The position numbers were made by a program, and so were the translations under genes. A stretch of 7,676 bases of DNA from Thermoflexales bacterium (GTDB lineage: Bacteria > Chloroflexota > Anaerolineae > B4-G1), in the NCBI GenBank assembly GCA_007118795.1, contig SKQX01000202.1:1-7676 (forward strand), read 5' to 3'. Below the pieces are notes generated by a model that made no database searches, was not told the origin of the DNA, and worked only from the letters and a program-made list of their open reading frames with translations. This document shows, in pieces, positions 1 through 6,829 of the stretch (its first letter is position 1; each line of letters opens with the position of its first letter).

Positions 1-854
1 GGATCGGGAATCTGCTGAAACAGCACCCGGCCGGCAGGCCGACCGGCTGTTTCGATGTGCAGATCCCCGAACTCGAACATCTGGGCCAGGGCCCCCTCCT
101 GGGAAAGCTGGATGCTCTGGATTCTGGATAGGGGCGCCCCGACCCGGCATTGGTGAATGAGATAGACGTGCTCGTCGTGCATCACGCGCTTGTTGGTCAG
201 GACGTAGTTGTCGTTGAAATGGTCGACGACGCGATAGAGGGCAAGCAGTACCGGTGCCGAGGCCACCAGGCCTCCGACGACCAGGCCTGCAAACGACACG
301 CTCCCCACGGCGAAGTAGATCACCAGAACTGAGAACAGCAGGACAGCGGGCAGGATCAGTCCCTGCACCAGGATCAGGTCGTGTTTCCGCAAGACAAACA
401 CGACGACCTCGTCTGGCTCCTGCCACTCGAACCGAGGAGCGCGCCGCCTCCTCTCGATGTCGGGTGGCATCCGCAGATCATCGAGCATGCCAGGACGCTC
501 TGCCAGCAGGCTATCGAAGTCCTGTTTGTCGATGTAGATGAGTACTGCGTCATCCACGACTTCGACGGTGGCGTCGTGCGGTTCGCCGAGCAGCAGAGAG
601 CTCTGCCCAAAGGAATCGCTCGCACCGAATCGGGCCACCTCTTGCTCAATCCCGTCGGGATCAACGTGCCAGGCCCGCAGCTGACCGGACTCCACGAAAT
701 AGAGCCGGTGCCCGGGTTCGCCTTGACGACAGATCAGGTCTCCCGCGGAATGGCGCTCCCAGTGCGCCAGCTCACCCAGAGCTTCGAGTTCGTCGTCGTC
801 GAGGGCAGAAAACAGCTCGATCTGCCAGAGGCGCGTGACTATGTGTGATGTCAT
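1..854 (-). CDS. cNMP-binding domain / membrane-anchored bacterial PH domain protein (3' end cut by window)
   Basis: Reading from the ATG at 854, 284 codons are open to the window edge, so the C-terminus is missing. Residues about 5-125 are a cyclic-nucleotide-binding (CRP/Popeye-type) beta-barrel: GDLICRQGEPG at 38-48, LYFVESG at 51-57 and a phosphate-cassette region FGQSSLLLGEPHDATV at 82-97. The usual cassette is FGE...PRxA; here Glu is Gln84 and the phosphate-binding Arg is His93, so ordinary cAMP binding is doubtful. Two hydrophobic helices follow (about 160-182 and 187-207). Then comes a bPH domain, with NYVLTNKRVM at 216-225, PLSRIQSIQL at 241-250 and FGDLHIETAG at 262-271. The protein is likely an inner-membrane protein with the sensor domain in the cytosol. 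A GGGGAG ribosome site lies 7 bases before the ATG, and the gene has its own promoter. The domain calls are firm, but the function is unknown. Confidence 0.88.
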   Translation of the reverse strand, partial: MTSHIVTRLWQIELFSALDDDELEALGELAHWERHSAGDLICRQGEPGHRLYFVESGQLRAWHVDPDGIEQEVARFGASDSFGQSSLLLGEPHDATVEVVDDAVLIYIDKQDFDSLLAERPGMLDDLRMPPDIERRRRAPRFEWQEPDEVVVFVLRKHDLILVQGLILPAVLLFSVLVIYFAVGSVSFAGLVVGGLVASAPVLLALYRVVDHFNDNYVLTNKRVMHDEHVYLIHQCRVGAPLSRIQSIQLSQEGALAQMFEFGDLHIETAGRPAGRVLFQQIPD

Positions 855-876
855 GTTGGCTCTCCCCACCGGTGCA

Positions 877-905
877 ATTGTAGCACATTCCTAGCGTGGG
901 GAAAA
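877..905 (-). promoter_or_regulatory. Putative sigma70-type promoter of the cNMP-binding/PH gene
   Basis: On the minus strand, TACAAT at 882-877 is preceded by TGC, giving an extended -10 (TGnTACAAT). The -35 position at 905-900 reads TTTTCC and is weak, as expected when the extended -10 carries recognition. The predicted start near 870 leaves a leader of about 15-20 bases that contains the ribosome site at 867-862. It lies in the 74-base gap after the DUF2723 gene, so this gene can be transcribed independently, although readthrough from the operon is also possible because I see no U-tract hairpin in the gap. Confidence 0.5.
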
Positions 906-928
906 GAAGGACGACGGGCGACGGCTAT

Positions 929-3625
929 CTATGGACTCCTGGCCGGGTGCCAGGTGCTGAGCGTGACCATCGAATCCAGGTATTCAGCGAGAGGCGGGAG
1001 CGTTCGCTGGGTGAAATGGTCGTAGGCCAGACAGGAGCCCTCGACCGGGACGCCAGGGGCGTCGGGCGGGATGATCAAGCGATGGGGCGCGAGGACTGTC
1101 GAGCCGCGAATCCACTTGAGGGTTGGTATGGCGCCCAGGCCTGGCACCGTGTCGTGAGACGCGCGCCAGGACCAGGTACGGTCAGGCTCGAGGCCGGTGA
1201 GAGCCGCGGAGACGATGAGGTCCCGCTCCAGGGGACGTTGGCTGCGAAGGCGGAGCAGAAACGTCGTTCGAGACCCCGGGTCCAACTCTCCCACAGCGGC
1301 GTCGAATCCCGTCAACACCATGGCATCACCGACAGCGACATAACGAGAGCCGGAGCGCGGGGAGGGGAGACGGACCGGTCCCCGGAAGAGGAGATTCCAG
1401 CGCTGGCCCTCGTCCGGGCTGAGGACGATGAACTGATCGGGGATCTCCGGCGAATCGATGGCTATGGTGGCGTATTCGCCGCGTTGGAGAGCTGGAACTG
1501 TGCCGGTCGCCAGGACGTTTTCTCCTCCGGCAGTAAGCTGCAGATGGGTGAGTTGGCCCGGCCCGGCCCAGTGGAGATAGGTACGGTCAGAACCCTCCCC
1601 GGGCAGGTCATAGTCAACGCCGATCAGGGTGGGACCCCCGGCGAGGCGGACGAGACGCGGGTGCTCGGTGACAGGACGGGTCGTCGAAGGGCGGAGACGG
1701 ATGGGATCGAGCTCCACTGCGTCAGACCCATCGCTCGTGGTGAAGCGACCGTGCGGTGAGTAGGCCCCGACGACGAGGCGATACTCACCCGGAGGGACGT
1801 GGAGAAAGGGATAGACCACGAAGCGCTCGATGATCACCTCACCAGGTGTGACGCTGTCCGCCGAGTAGCGGGGGTCCTGGGCAGCACTCCAGAGGCGACC
1901 ATCAGGGCCGATCAACTGAGCAAAGAGGGCAACATCGACCTGGGCTGGAGCAAGGGCGGACCACGCGAGAACCACGGTGATGGGCTGAGCAGGCTCCGCA
2001 TCCTGGGCCTCCAATCGGTACCCCAGAAGCTCGATCTGTTGACCCAGTGTGACATCGAGCCGGGCCAGGTCAGGGGGCTCCTCAGTCCTCGGCTCATGCC
2101 GGATCAGAAACGCCTCTCCCAACGGCTCAAGGGTGTACGGAAGCTGCTGATACAGGTGCTCGAAGTAGCGGACCACGATGACCGGGCGTCTTTCGACGTA
2201 TGATTCTATCCGGGCGACCCAGGTCTGAGCCAAGGGTTCCCCGCGAGGGGCCACGTATTCGACGGTCACATCAGGGCGGAGCCCCTCGGCCTGCTGCAGG
2301 TAGCGTAAGGGGCTGAACCAGTGCCAGTTGGAGAGGATCACGGTGTTTGGGGGCGCGTCGGTCAGGAGCGTCTCGGCGTAGTCCCTGGTGTCACGACTCC
2401 GGGAGAGCGCGTTGTAGCTCGGTAGGTGAGCCAGGAGATTGAGTAAGGCCGCAGCGGAAAGAATCAACAGAGCCAGGAAGGAGAGGACCGACGCGGTTGA
2501 CCAGCGGCTCCAAGGGGGGGTGACGGAATCCCGAAGGTTTCGGCCGAGGTTCGGCATGCGCCCGAAGGGGACCGAAATCAGAAGAGCGAGGGAGACGTAG
2601 CCGGGCATTGCGTACTCCACGGTTTGGGGAGCGTCGTAGGTCAGGGTGATGGCGGTGTGGATGACCACACTGCCGATGAGAAGAAAGGCGAGTCTACGGT
2701 CTTGCGCTACAAGCAACCCGGCCCCAACCAGCATACCCAGGAGAAGGACCCGATTGAACTGAAAGCCGAACAGGGTGGGCAATAGCACCAGACGGTCGAT
2801 CAGGTTGAGGGCGAACATGTCCCCACGGAAGCCCCGGGCCAGGACGTGATCCAGGAAGCCAGAGAGCGTGGCTAACTCGGGTGGTCCGCGGAGAGGAAGG
2901 TAGACGAACACCAGGGCCCCGGGCAGAAGAGCAAGGGCTGGCTTCAACCAGCGACGGGGCTGCCGGAGCAGGGCAGGATCGACAAGAAACAGGTAGAGGA
3001 GGAAGATGGCGGCGGGGAAGACGAGGGAGGGGTGATGAGTAAGGCCCAGCGAGAGGGCCAGACAGAAGAGGATCAGGTACGAATCCTGCGGAACGTCTCG
3101 TTCACCTGCTACCTCTCGTGACGCGTGGGCGGTGACGTGCGCCGTATGATGGACGAGAGCAAAGAGGCAGAGGGCCATGAAGAAAGCCGTCAGCGGACGA
3201 ATGCTGGCCTGCGTCGCCGTTGCCCAGAAGGTGGTGCTGGTGCCGAGGGTCAAGACAGCGACCAGGCCGCTCCAGACACTGGCCGTGAGTTTGCGGGCGG
3301 TGGCATAGACGATGCTGAGGGTAGCTGCCCCGGTGACGGCTGAGAAGAGGCTGACCCGCCAGGCCGCCATGGGGCCGACGGGGATACGGGCGAAGAGCCA
3401 TCCGAGCATGGTGTAGAGGGGGTAGCCCGGAGGATGGGCTATACCCCCGGTGGTGGCGACGAGCTGAAATTCGCCCGCATCGGCCGGGAGGATATCGGGA
3501 AGGAGGGTTCCCGCATACAGAGCCAGGAAGACGAAGAAGAGGGTGAGGGACACGACCAGGGATTGGCGATCACCCTTCGCCATCTCCCGGTCGGGGTTTC
3601 GACGTCCGTCTCCGAGCATCAGCAT
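929..3625 (-). CDS. DUF2723 (GT-C type) membrane glycosyltransferase with long C-terminal beta-module region
   Basis: This 898-residue protein has a hydrophobic half (about residues 20-400, roughly eleven membrane segments) and a soluble half. The N-terminal part matches DUF2723: an acidic first-loop motif DAGEF at 49-53, then GIAHPPGYPLY at 61-71, and THHP at 196-199. Such proteins are thought to use a lipid-linked sugar at the outer membrane face, with the loop Asp/Glu as the catalytic site. NTVILSNWHW at 427-436 followed by LRYLQ is also family-typical. Residues about 525-890 look like three beta-sandwich units (about 524-647, 657-753 and 764-888), each starting with an L-x-G-[YVF] element. 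The ATG at 3625 sits one base after the stop of the upstream glycosyltransferase. A TTG at 3634 would extend it by three residues, with an overlap. Neither start has a clear Shine-Dalgarno, which suggests coupled translation. The acceptor and sugar are unknown. Confidence 0.88.
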   Translation of the reverse strand: MLMLGDGRRNPDREMAKGDRQSLVVSLTLFFVFLALYAGTLLPDILPADAGEFQLVATTGGIAHPPGYPLYTMLGWLFARIPVGPMAAWRVSLFSAVTGAATLSIVYATARKLTASVWSGLVAVLTLGTSTTFWATATQASIRPLTAFFMALCLFALVHHTAHVTAHASREVAGERDVPQDSYLILFCLALSLGLTHHPSLVFPAAIFLLYLFLVDPALLRQPRRWLKPALALLPGALVFVYLPLRGPPELATLSGFLDHVLARGFRGDMFALNLIDRLVLLPTLFGFQFNRVLLLGMLVGAGLLVAQDRRLAFLLIGSVVIHTAITLTYDAPQTVEYAMPGYVSLALLISVPFGRMPNLGRNLRDSVTPPWSRWSTASVLSFLALLILSAAALLNLLAHLPSYNALSRSRDTRDYAETLLTDAPPNTVILSNWHWFSPLRYLQQAEGLRPDVTVEYVAPRGEPLAQTWVARIESYVERRPVIVVRYFEHLYQQLPYTLEPLGEAFLIRHEPRTEEPPDLARLDVTLGQQIELLGYRLEAQDAEPAQPITVVLAWSALAPAQVDVALFAQLIGPDGRLWSAAQDPRYSADSVTPGEVIIERFVVYPFLHVPPGEYRLVVGAYSPHGRFTTSDGSDAVELDPIRLRPSTTRPVTEHPRLVRLAGGPTLIGVDYDLPGEGSDRTYLHWAGPGQLTHLQLTAGGENVLATGTVPALQRGEYATIAIDSPEIPDQFIVLSPDEGQRWNLLFRGPVRLPSPRSGSRYVAVGDAMVLTGFDAAVGELDPGSRTTFLLRLRSQRPLERDLIVSAALTGLEPDRTWSWRASHDTVPGLGAIPTLKWIRGSTVLAPHRLIIPPDAPGVPVEGSCLAYDHFTQRTLPPLAEYLDSMVTLSTWHPARSP

Positions 3626-3626
3626 T

Positions 3627-4775
3627 TCAGTCAAGCGTCTCGCGGTAGTTCCGGAGGGTCGCCCGGGCGGTGCGATCCCAGGAGAAGCGAGCAGCCTGGT
3701 GCAGGGCGCGGCACCGCATCTCGGTGCGGTAGTCCTCGTCCGTGATCAGCCGCGTCAGCGCGCTGGCTATCCCCGCCGCGTCGTGAGGCCGCACCAGAAC
3801 TCCACCCTCCCCGATGACCTCAGGGAGAGATGCCACATCGCTCCCGATCACGGGGGTGCCGCAGGCGAGAGCCTCGAGAGGGGGCAGTCCGAATCCCTCG
3901 TAGAAGCTGGGAAAGAGAAGGGCCACGGCCCCACGGTAGAGAGCGGGCTTGTCAACTTCCCTCACAAATCCGCTGAAGTGGACCAGTTCGTCATCGACAT
4001 GCTCCTCCCGCACGATGCGGCGGGGATCGGGTGTGAAAGGGGTGTCCCGGTCAGGCAGCCTCCCGGCGATCACAAGGGGACACTTCGCTGCAACCGTCGG
4101 CCCGACCTGGCGAAAGCCTGCCACCACGGTACTCAGGTTCTTGCGCACATCGAAGCCGCCCAGGTAGAGCACATAACGATGGGGAAGCCCGTAGCGGGCC
4201 CGGATGGCTGCGTCATCGTCAGATGGGTTTAGATGATAGCAGGTAGCCGCGGCCAGAGGTATGGCGTGGACCTGCCCCGGAGCGAGACCAAGGCGCTCCA
4301 GGATATCACGCCGTGAGGCTTCGGAATCGGTCAGGACGCTCTTGGCGCGACGGGCAGCGGCTGAGACCAGGGCCTGGTAGAGCCGCTGAAATGCGCCCCC
4401 TCGGTACTGGGGCAGGACCAAGGGGATCACATCGTGAATGGTGACGACCAGGGGCACAGGCGAGCGAAGGGGCGGTGCCCAGTACGGGACGTGGGCGAGA
4501 TCAGCACCGAGGTGGGCGCAGGCCCGCGGAAAGGCCACTTGTTCGAAGAAGACCTTGCCGAAATTCGTGCGAGGGCAGGAAGTGCGAACCAGGGTGCAGG
4601 ACGAGGGTGGACCGGGCCCGCTTCCGTCCTCGCCCTCCAGGCAATCGCGCGGCAGGACGACGCTGATGCGGAGGTCCGAAGCCAGGGATTCGAGCCCCTC
4701 AGCCAGGTGGCGCACGTACTGACCACTACCGGTGGTGGGTCGACCCCAGAACCAGCCATTGATCGCGAGGTGCAT
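3627..4775 (-). CDS. Glycosyltransferase family 4 (GT-B fold), mannosyltransferase-like
   Basis: This 382-residue protein has the full length of a retaining GT4 enzyme. The N-terminal acceptor half has a glycine-rich GSGQYVRHL at 16-24, VVTIHDVIPL at 110-119 and LTDSEASRRDI at 148-158. The C-terminal nucleotide-sugar half has YLGGFDVRKNL at 204-214 (Arg211 and Lys212 in the donor-phosphate position), HFSGFV at 266-271, and the E-x7-E element with Glu283 and Glu291 inside FYEGFGLPPLEA. Then come GTPVIGSDV and a C-terminal helix crossing back. No signal peptide or membrane helix is seen, so it acts in the cytosol or on the inner membrane face. Its ATG overlaps the galE stop by one base (TGATG). 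A TTG one codon earlier is a less likely start. The donor cannot be read from the sequence; neighbouring GalE hints at a UDP-hexose, while closest resemblance by memory is to mannosyltransferases. Confidence 0.9.
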   Translation of the reverse strand: MHLAINGWFWGRPTTGSGQYVRHLAEGLESLASDLRISVVLPRDCLEGEDGSGPGPPSSCTLVRTSCPRTNFGKVFFEQVAFPRACAHLGADLAHVPYWAPPLRSPVPLVVTIHDVIPLVLPQYRGGAFQRLYQALVSAAARRAKSVLTDSEASRRDILERLGLAPGQVHAIPLAAATCYHLNPSDDDAAIRARYGLPHRYVLYLGGFDVRKNLSTVVAGFRQVGPTVAAKCPLVIAGRLPDRDTPFTPDPRRIVREEHVDDELVHFSGFVREVDKPALYRGAVALLFPSFYEGFGLPPLEALACGTPVIGSDVASLPEVIGEGGVLVRPHDAAGIASALTRLITDEDYRTEMRCRALHQAARFSWDRTARATLRNYRETLD

Positions 4776-5758
4776 CAATCCTCATACCCATGCGGGTGGG
4801 TACGATGCCACCTCCAGGCGTGCGCCACGATGGTCTCGAGGTCGGGGTACCGGGGCGTCCAGCCCAGCTCGTCTCGGATCTTATCGCTGCTGGCGATGAG
4901 GGCCGGGGGGTCGCCGGGCCGCCGTTCACCGACCACCGCTGGGATGGGATGACCGGTGACCTGGCGACAGGTGTCGATGACCTCCCTGACTGTGAAACCG
5001 CGGCCACTGCCAAGATTGTAGGTGCGGCTGCCCTCGGCCAGTGCCTCTAGCGCCAGGATGTGGGCCCGGGCCAGATCGGTGACGTGGATATAGTCGCGGA
5101 CGCAGGTGCCATCGCGGGTCTGGTAGTCGTCGCCGAAGATGACGATCCTATCACGTTGTCCGAGGGCCACCTGGAGGGTTAGGGGGATCAAGTGGGTCTC
5201 TGGCTCGTGGTCCTCACCGCGCTCTCCGGACGGAGAAGCGCCGGCGGCATTGAAGTACCGGAGCGCGGCAAAGCGGAAGCCGTAGATTCGATCCAGCCAA
5301 TCCAGAACGCGCTCCAAGACATACTTCGACTCGCCGTAGGGGCTGCCGGGGATGATCCGTTCATTCTCATCGATGGGGATGTCCTCGGGCTGATCGAAGA
5401 GGTTGGCCGTAGAGGAGAGGATGAAGCGTCGGACCCCGTGATCGACAGCCTCCCGCAGCAGGTTGAGCCCATTGGTCACGTTGTCGCCCAGATACTTGAA
5501 AGGATCCTCCATGGACTCGCCCACGAGGGTGTAGGAGGCGAAATGCATCACAGCGTCGATCGTATGATGCTCAAAGAGCGCCCGGACGGCGGGGCGATTT
5601 GCCAAATCTCCGGCGATGAACCGCGCATCGGGATGGACCGCCGCTCGATGACCGTACGACAGGTTGTCAAAGACCATCACTTTCTCGCCCCGCTCAACCA
5701 GCTCTTCCGTGACGATGCTGCCGATGTAGCCGGCGCCACCGGTAACCAGGATGCTCAC
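4775..5758 (-). CDS. galE: UDP-glucose 4-epimerase (extended SDR family)
   Basis: The enzyme interconverts UDP-glucose and UDP-galactose (or the GlcNAc pair) using bound NAD in the cytosol, feeding glycan synthesis. The 327-residue product has the NAD-binding TGGAGYIGS at 6-14, FDNLSYGH at 30-37, HFASYTLVGES at 72-82, the catalytic SST at 115-117, the Tyr141-x3-Lys145 pair in PYGESK, RYFNAAGA at 177-184, and GTCVRDYIHVTDLA at 227-240. The third position of the Ser motif is Thr117 (Ser in E. coli GalE), which can do the same job. The GTG at 5758 is chosen because AGGAGGT lies six bases before it and the Rossmann strand begins at once. The in-frame start at 5866 would add 36 unrelated residues inside the upstream gene. 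The start overlaps the upstream stop (TAGTG). Which hexose it favours, or whether it is a related 4-epimerase, cannot be read from the sequence. Confidence 0.93.
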   Translation of the reverse strand: MSILVTGGAGYIGSIVTEELVERGEKVMVFDNLSYGHRAAVHPDARFIAGDLANRPAVRALFEHHTIDAVMHFASYTLVGESMEDPFKYLGDNVTNGLNLLREAVDHGVRRFILSSTANLFDQPEDIPIDENERIIPGSPYGESKYVLERVLDWLDRIYGFRFAALRYFNAAGASPSGERGEDHEPETHLIPLTLQVALGQRDRIVIFGDDYQTRDGTCVRDYIHVTDLARAHILALEALAEGSRTYNLGSGRGFTVREVIDTCRQVTGHPIPAVVGERRPGDPPALIASSDKIRDELGWTPRYPDLETIVAHAWRWHRTHPHGYED

Positions 5759-6573
5759 TAGCGCACCTCCTCTCGGGCTCGCAGACGGACTGACCAGTCG
5801 GTCCCGGATCGGGACGGTCGTCCCGGGACTGATGTTTCTATGTACCAGTTGACCAAGCGAACACACTGTCGCTGACTGGTGTCGCGGAAGGCCTGCAGCG
5901 CAGAGCGAGAGATGTGCCGAAACACCCGGTGCTCCATCTGCGCGGGTGAACCAGCGACAGACGTCATCTCCTCTGCGGGCACGCCCACCCGCGGCGCCAG
6001 CACTGCCGCCGTCTCCATTCGGTAGCCGGGGGCGAGCTGCTCGGCCAACCAGTCACGCCATCGCCGCAACATCCGATCGTCGACGAAAGGCAGCCAGCAT
6101 TCGGGCTCGGCCTCCTGCAGCAGGTGAGAGACTGACTTATCGAGCCTATGCTGATCGCGGGCATCAACCCAGGTGCGTAGCACGTTGTGAAGGAACATGC
6201 GCTCCGCCCGGGGTCCCCAATCCCGCAGGAAGCAGGGCTGGAAGACGTGCACCAGCCATCGCTCGTCCAGGAGGAGGTGGGCAATGTAGCCAGCGACAAA
6301 GGCAGCCTGGGGCGGTGAGAGCGTCGCGGGGTCCACCAGCCCGGGATGAGTGTCGAATAGAACCCGGTACGCGGGACGGTCCGACGTACGCGGAACGGAG
6401 TAGAAGTGGGTTGCGTCGCGCTTCTGACCGCTGATGGTCTTGACATCGGGCGCCGTATGCCCTAGCAAGAAGGCCCCTCGGTGCTGATCGACCAGTCGTC
6501 GAGCGGTGGACGAGAGTGGTCCGCGGCAAAGCATCGCCTGGGCCGAAGCCAAATGCGTGGCTGGGGTTGGCAT
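5758..6573 (-). CDS. Zinc-dependent phospholipase C-like protein (PF00882 type)
   Basis: This 271-residue protein resembles the zinc-dependent phospholipase C/S1-P1 nuclease superfamily, all-helical enzymes with a multi-zinc site. Likely ligands are visible in order: PATHLA with His7, LLGHTAPDV with His39 and Asp43, RDATHFY with Asp53 and His56, and AGYIAHLLLDE with His99 and Asp103. Classical secreted enzymes bind zinc through the free amine of a mature N-terminal Trp after a signal peptide is removed. This protein has no signal peptide, membrane helix or such Trp, so it is probably cytosolic and the substrate may differ. Bacterial genomes carry many such proteins annotated as phospholipase C without biochemistry. 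It is the first gene of the glycosylation operon. No Shine-Dalgarno precedes the ATG at 6573, but a -10 element lies just seven bases upstream. Its last bases form the galE ribosome site. Confidence 0.78.
   Translation of the reverse strand: MPTPATHLASAQAMLCRGPLSSTARRLVDQHRGAFLLGHTAPDVKTISGQKRDATHFYSVPRTSDRPAYRVLFDTHPGLVDPATLSPPQAAFVAGYIAHLLLDERWLVHVFQPCFLRDWGPRAERMFLHNVLRTWVDARDQHRLDKSVSHLLQEAEPECWLPFVDDRMLRRWRDWLAEQLAPGYRMETAAVLAPRVGVPAEEMTSVAGSPAQMEHRVFRHISRSALQAFRDTSQRQCVRLVNWYIETSVPGRPSRSGTDWSVRLRAREEVR
5765..5771 (-). promoter_or_regulatory. Shine-Dalgarno site that fixes the galE GTG start
   Basis: AGGAGGT on the minus strand is an almost complete anti-16S match, six bases (GCGCTA) before the GTG at 5758. 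It lies inside the last codons of the PLC-like gene. It is the strongest ribosome site in the window and decides for the 327-residue GalE over the longer reading. Confidence 0.85.
5801..5828 (-). repeat. GC-rich inverted-repeat cluster just upstream of the galE ribosome site
   Basis: GTCCCG (5801-5806) and CGGGAC (5810-5815) form a 6-bp stem with a 3-base loop. Right beside it is the perfect 10-base palindrome GTCCCGGGAC (about 5819-5828). The same 6-mers occur four times, so alternative pairings are possible in the RNA. The cluster lies within the 3' coding end of the PLC-like gene, about 30 bases before the galE ribosome site. It could influence coupling, or simply reflect Arg/Pro/Ser/Gly codon use in a GC-rich genome. 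Confidence 0.35.
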
Positions 6574-6580
6574 GGGGAAG

Positions 6581-6609
6581 ATTGTACATCGGATGCCACC
6601 GGTTGACCA
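6581..6609 (-). promoter_or_regulatory. Operon promoter, probably giving a leaderless transcript
   Basis: On the minus strand TGGTCA (6609-6604, four of six matches to TTGACA) is followed by a 17-base spacer and TACAAT (6586-6581, five of six matches to TATAAT). Only seven bases (CTTCCCC) separate the -10 from the ATG at 6573, so transcription would start at or within a base of the A of the ATG. This fits the lack of any Shine-Dalgarno before that gene. Confidence 0.6.
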
Positions 6610-6754
6610 GTGATGGGGCCGCGTCGCCCGCCCAGATGGGTTCGTCCAAGGACACCACGTAGCGACTCATGCACCGAGAGGCCCTGAGCCCCCCCCACTG
6701 GCCACACCGGGCGGACGCGGGGCCAGAACAGGTGCAGGGCGGTCTGTTTCAATG

Positions 6755-6760
6755 TATAAT
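6755..6760 (+). promoter_or_regulatory. -10 element of the OsmC-family gene
   Basis: A perfect TATAAT stands out in GC-rich surroundings, preceded directly by TG. The -35 region (about 6731-6737, GGTGCAG) is poor. A start near 6767 gives a leader of about 60 bases before the ATG at 6830. A second AT-rich stretch, ATATAT at 6765-6770, could shift the start slightly. The promoter diverges from that of the glycosylation operon. Confidence 0.5.
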
Positions 6761-6784
6761 GGCCATATATCGGAATGTGGAACT

Positions 6785-6805
6785 GGGCTGTCGTTCGGTC
6801 GGCCC
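6785..6805 (+). other. Small hairpin in the OsmC-gene leader
   Basis: GGGCTG (6785-6790) pairs with CGGCCC (6800-6805), including one G-U pair, around a 9-base loop. It lies in the predicted 5' leader, about 15 bases before the GGGGAGGAG ribosome site. It is too small to assign as a riboswitch, and no U-run follows it. Confidence 0.3.
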
Positions 6806-6829
6806 ATTGACTGAAGGCGGGGAGGAGAG

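Noticed and set aside
855..928. Possible terminator after the DUF2723 gene
   Set aside because: A T-rich patch (TTCTTTT on the minus strand) is present, but I could not draw a stable stem before it.
896..1759. Open frame of 287 codons on the plus strand
   Set aside because: It lies wholly antisense to the DUF2723 gene, whose motifs are clear. The translation shows no recognisable domain and the composition of a GC-rich shadow frame.
3543..4232. Open frame of 229 codons on the plus strand
   Set aside because: It is antisense to the GT4 gene and the start of the DUF2723 gene. No family motif or ribosome site was found.
5192..5761. Open frame of 189 codons on the plus strand
   Set aside because: It mirrors the galE coding region. 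GalE motifs on the minus strand settle which strand is coding.
5759..5866. 36-residue N-terminal extension of GalE
   Set aside because: It would lie inside the PLC-like gene, shows no homology, and bypasses the AGGAGGT site placed correctly for the GTG at 5758.
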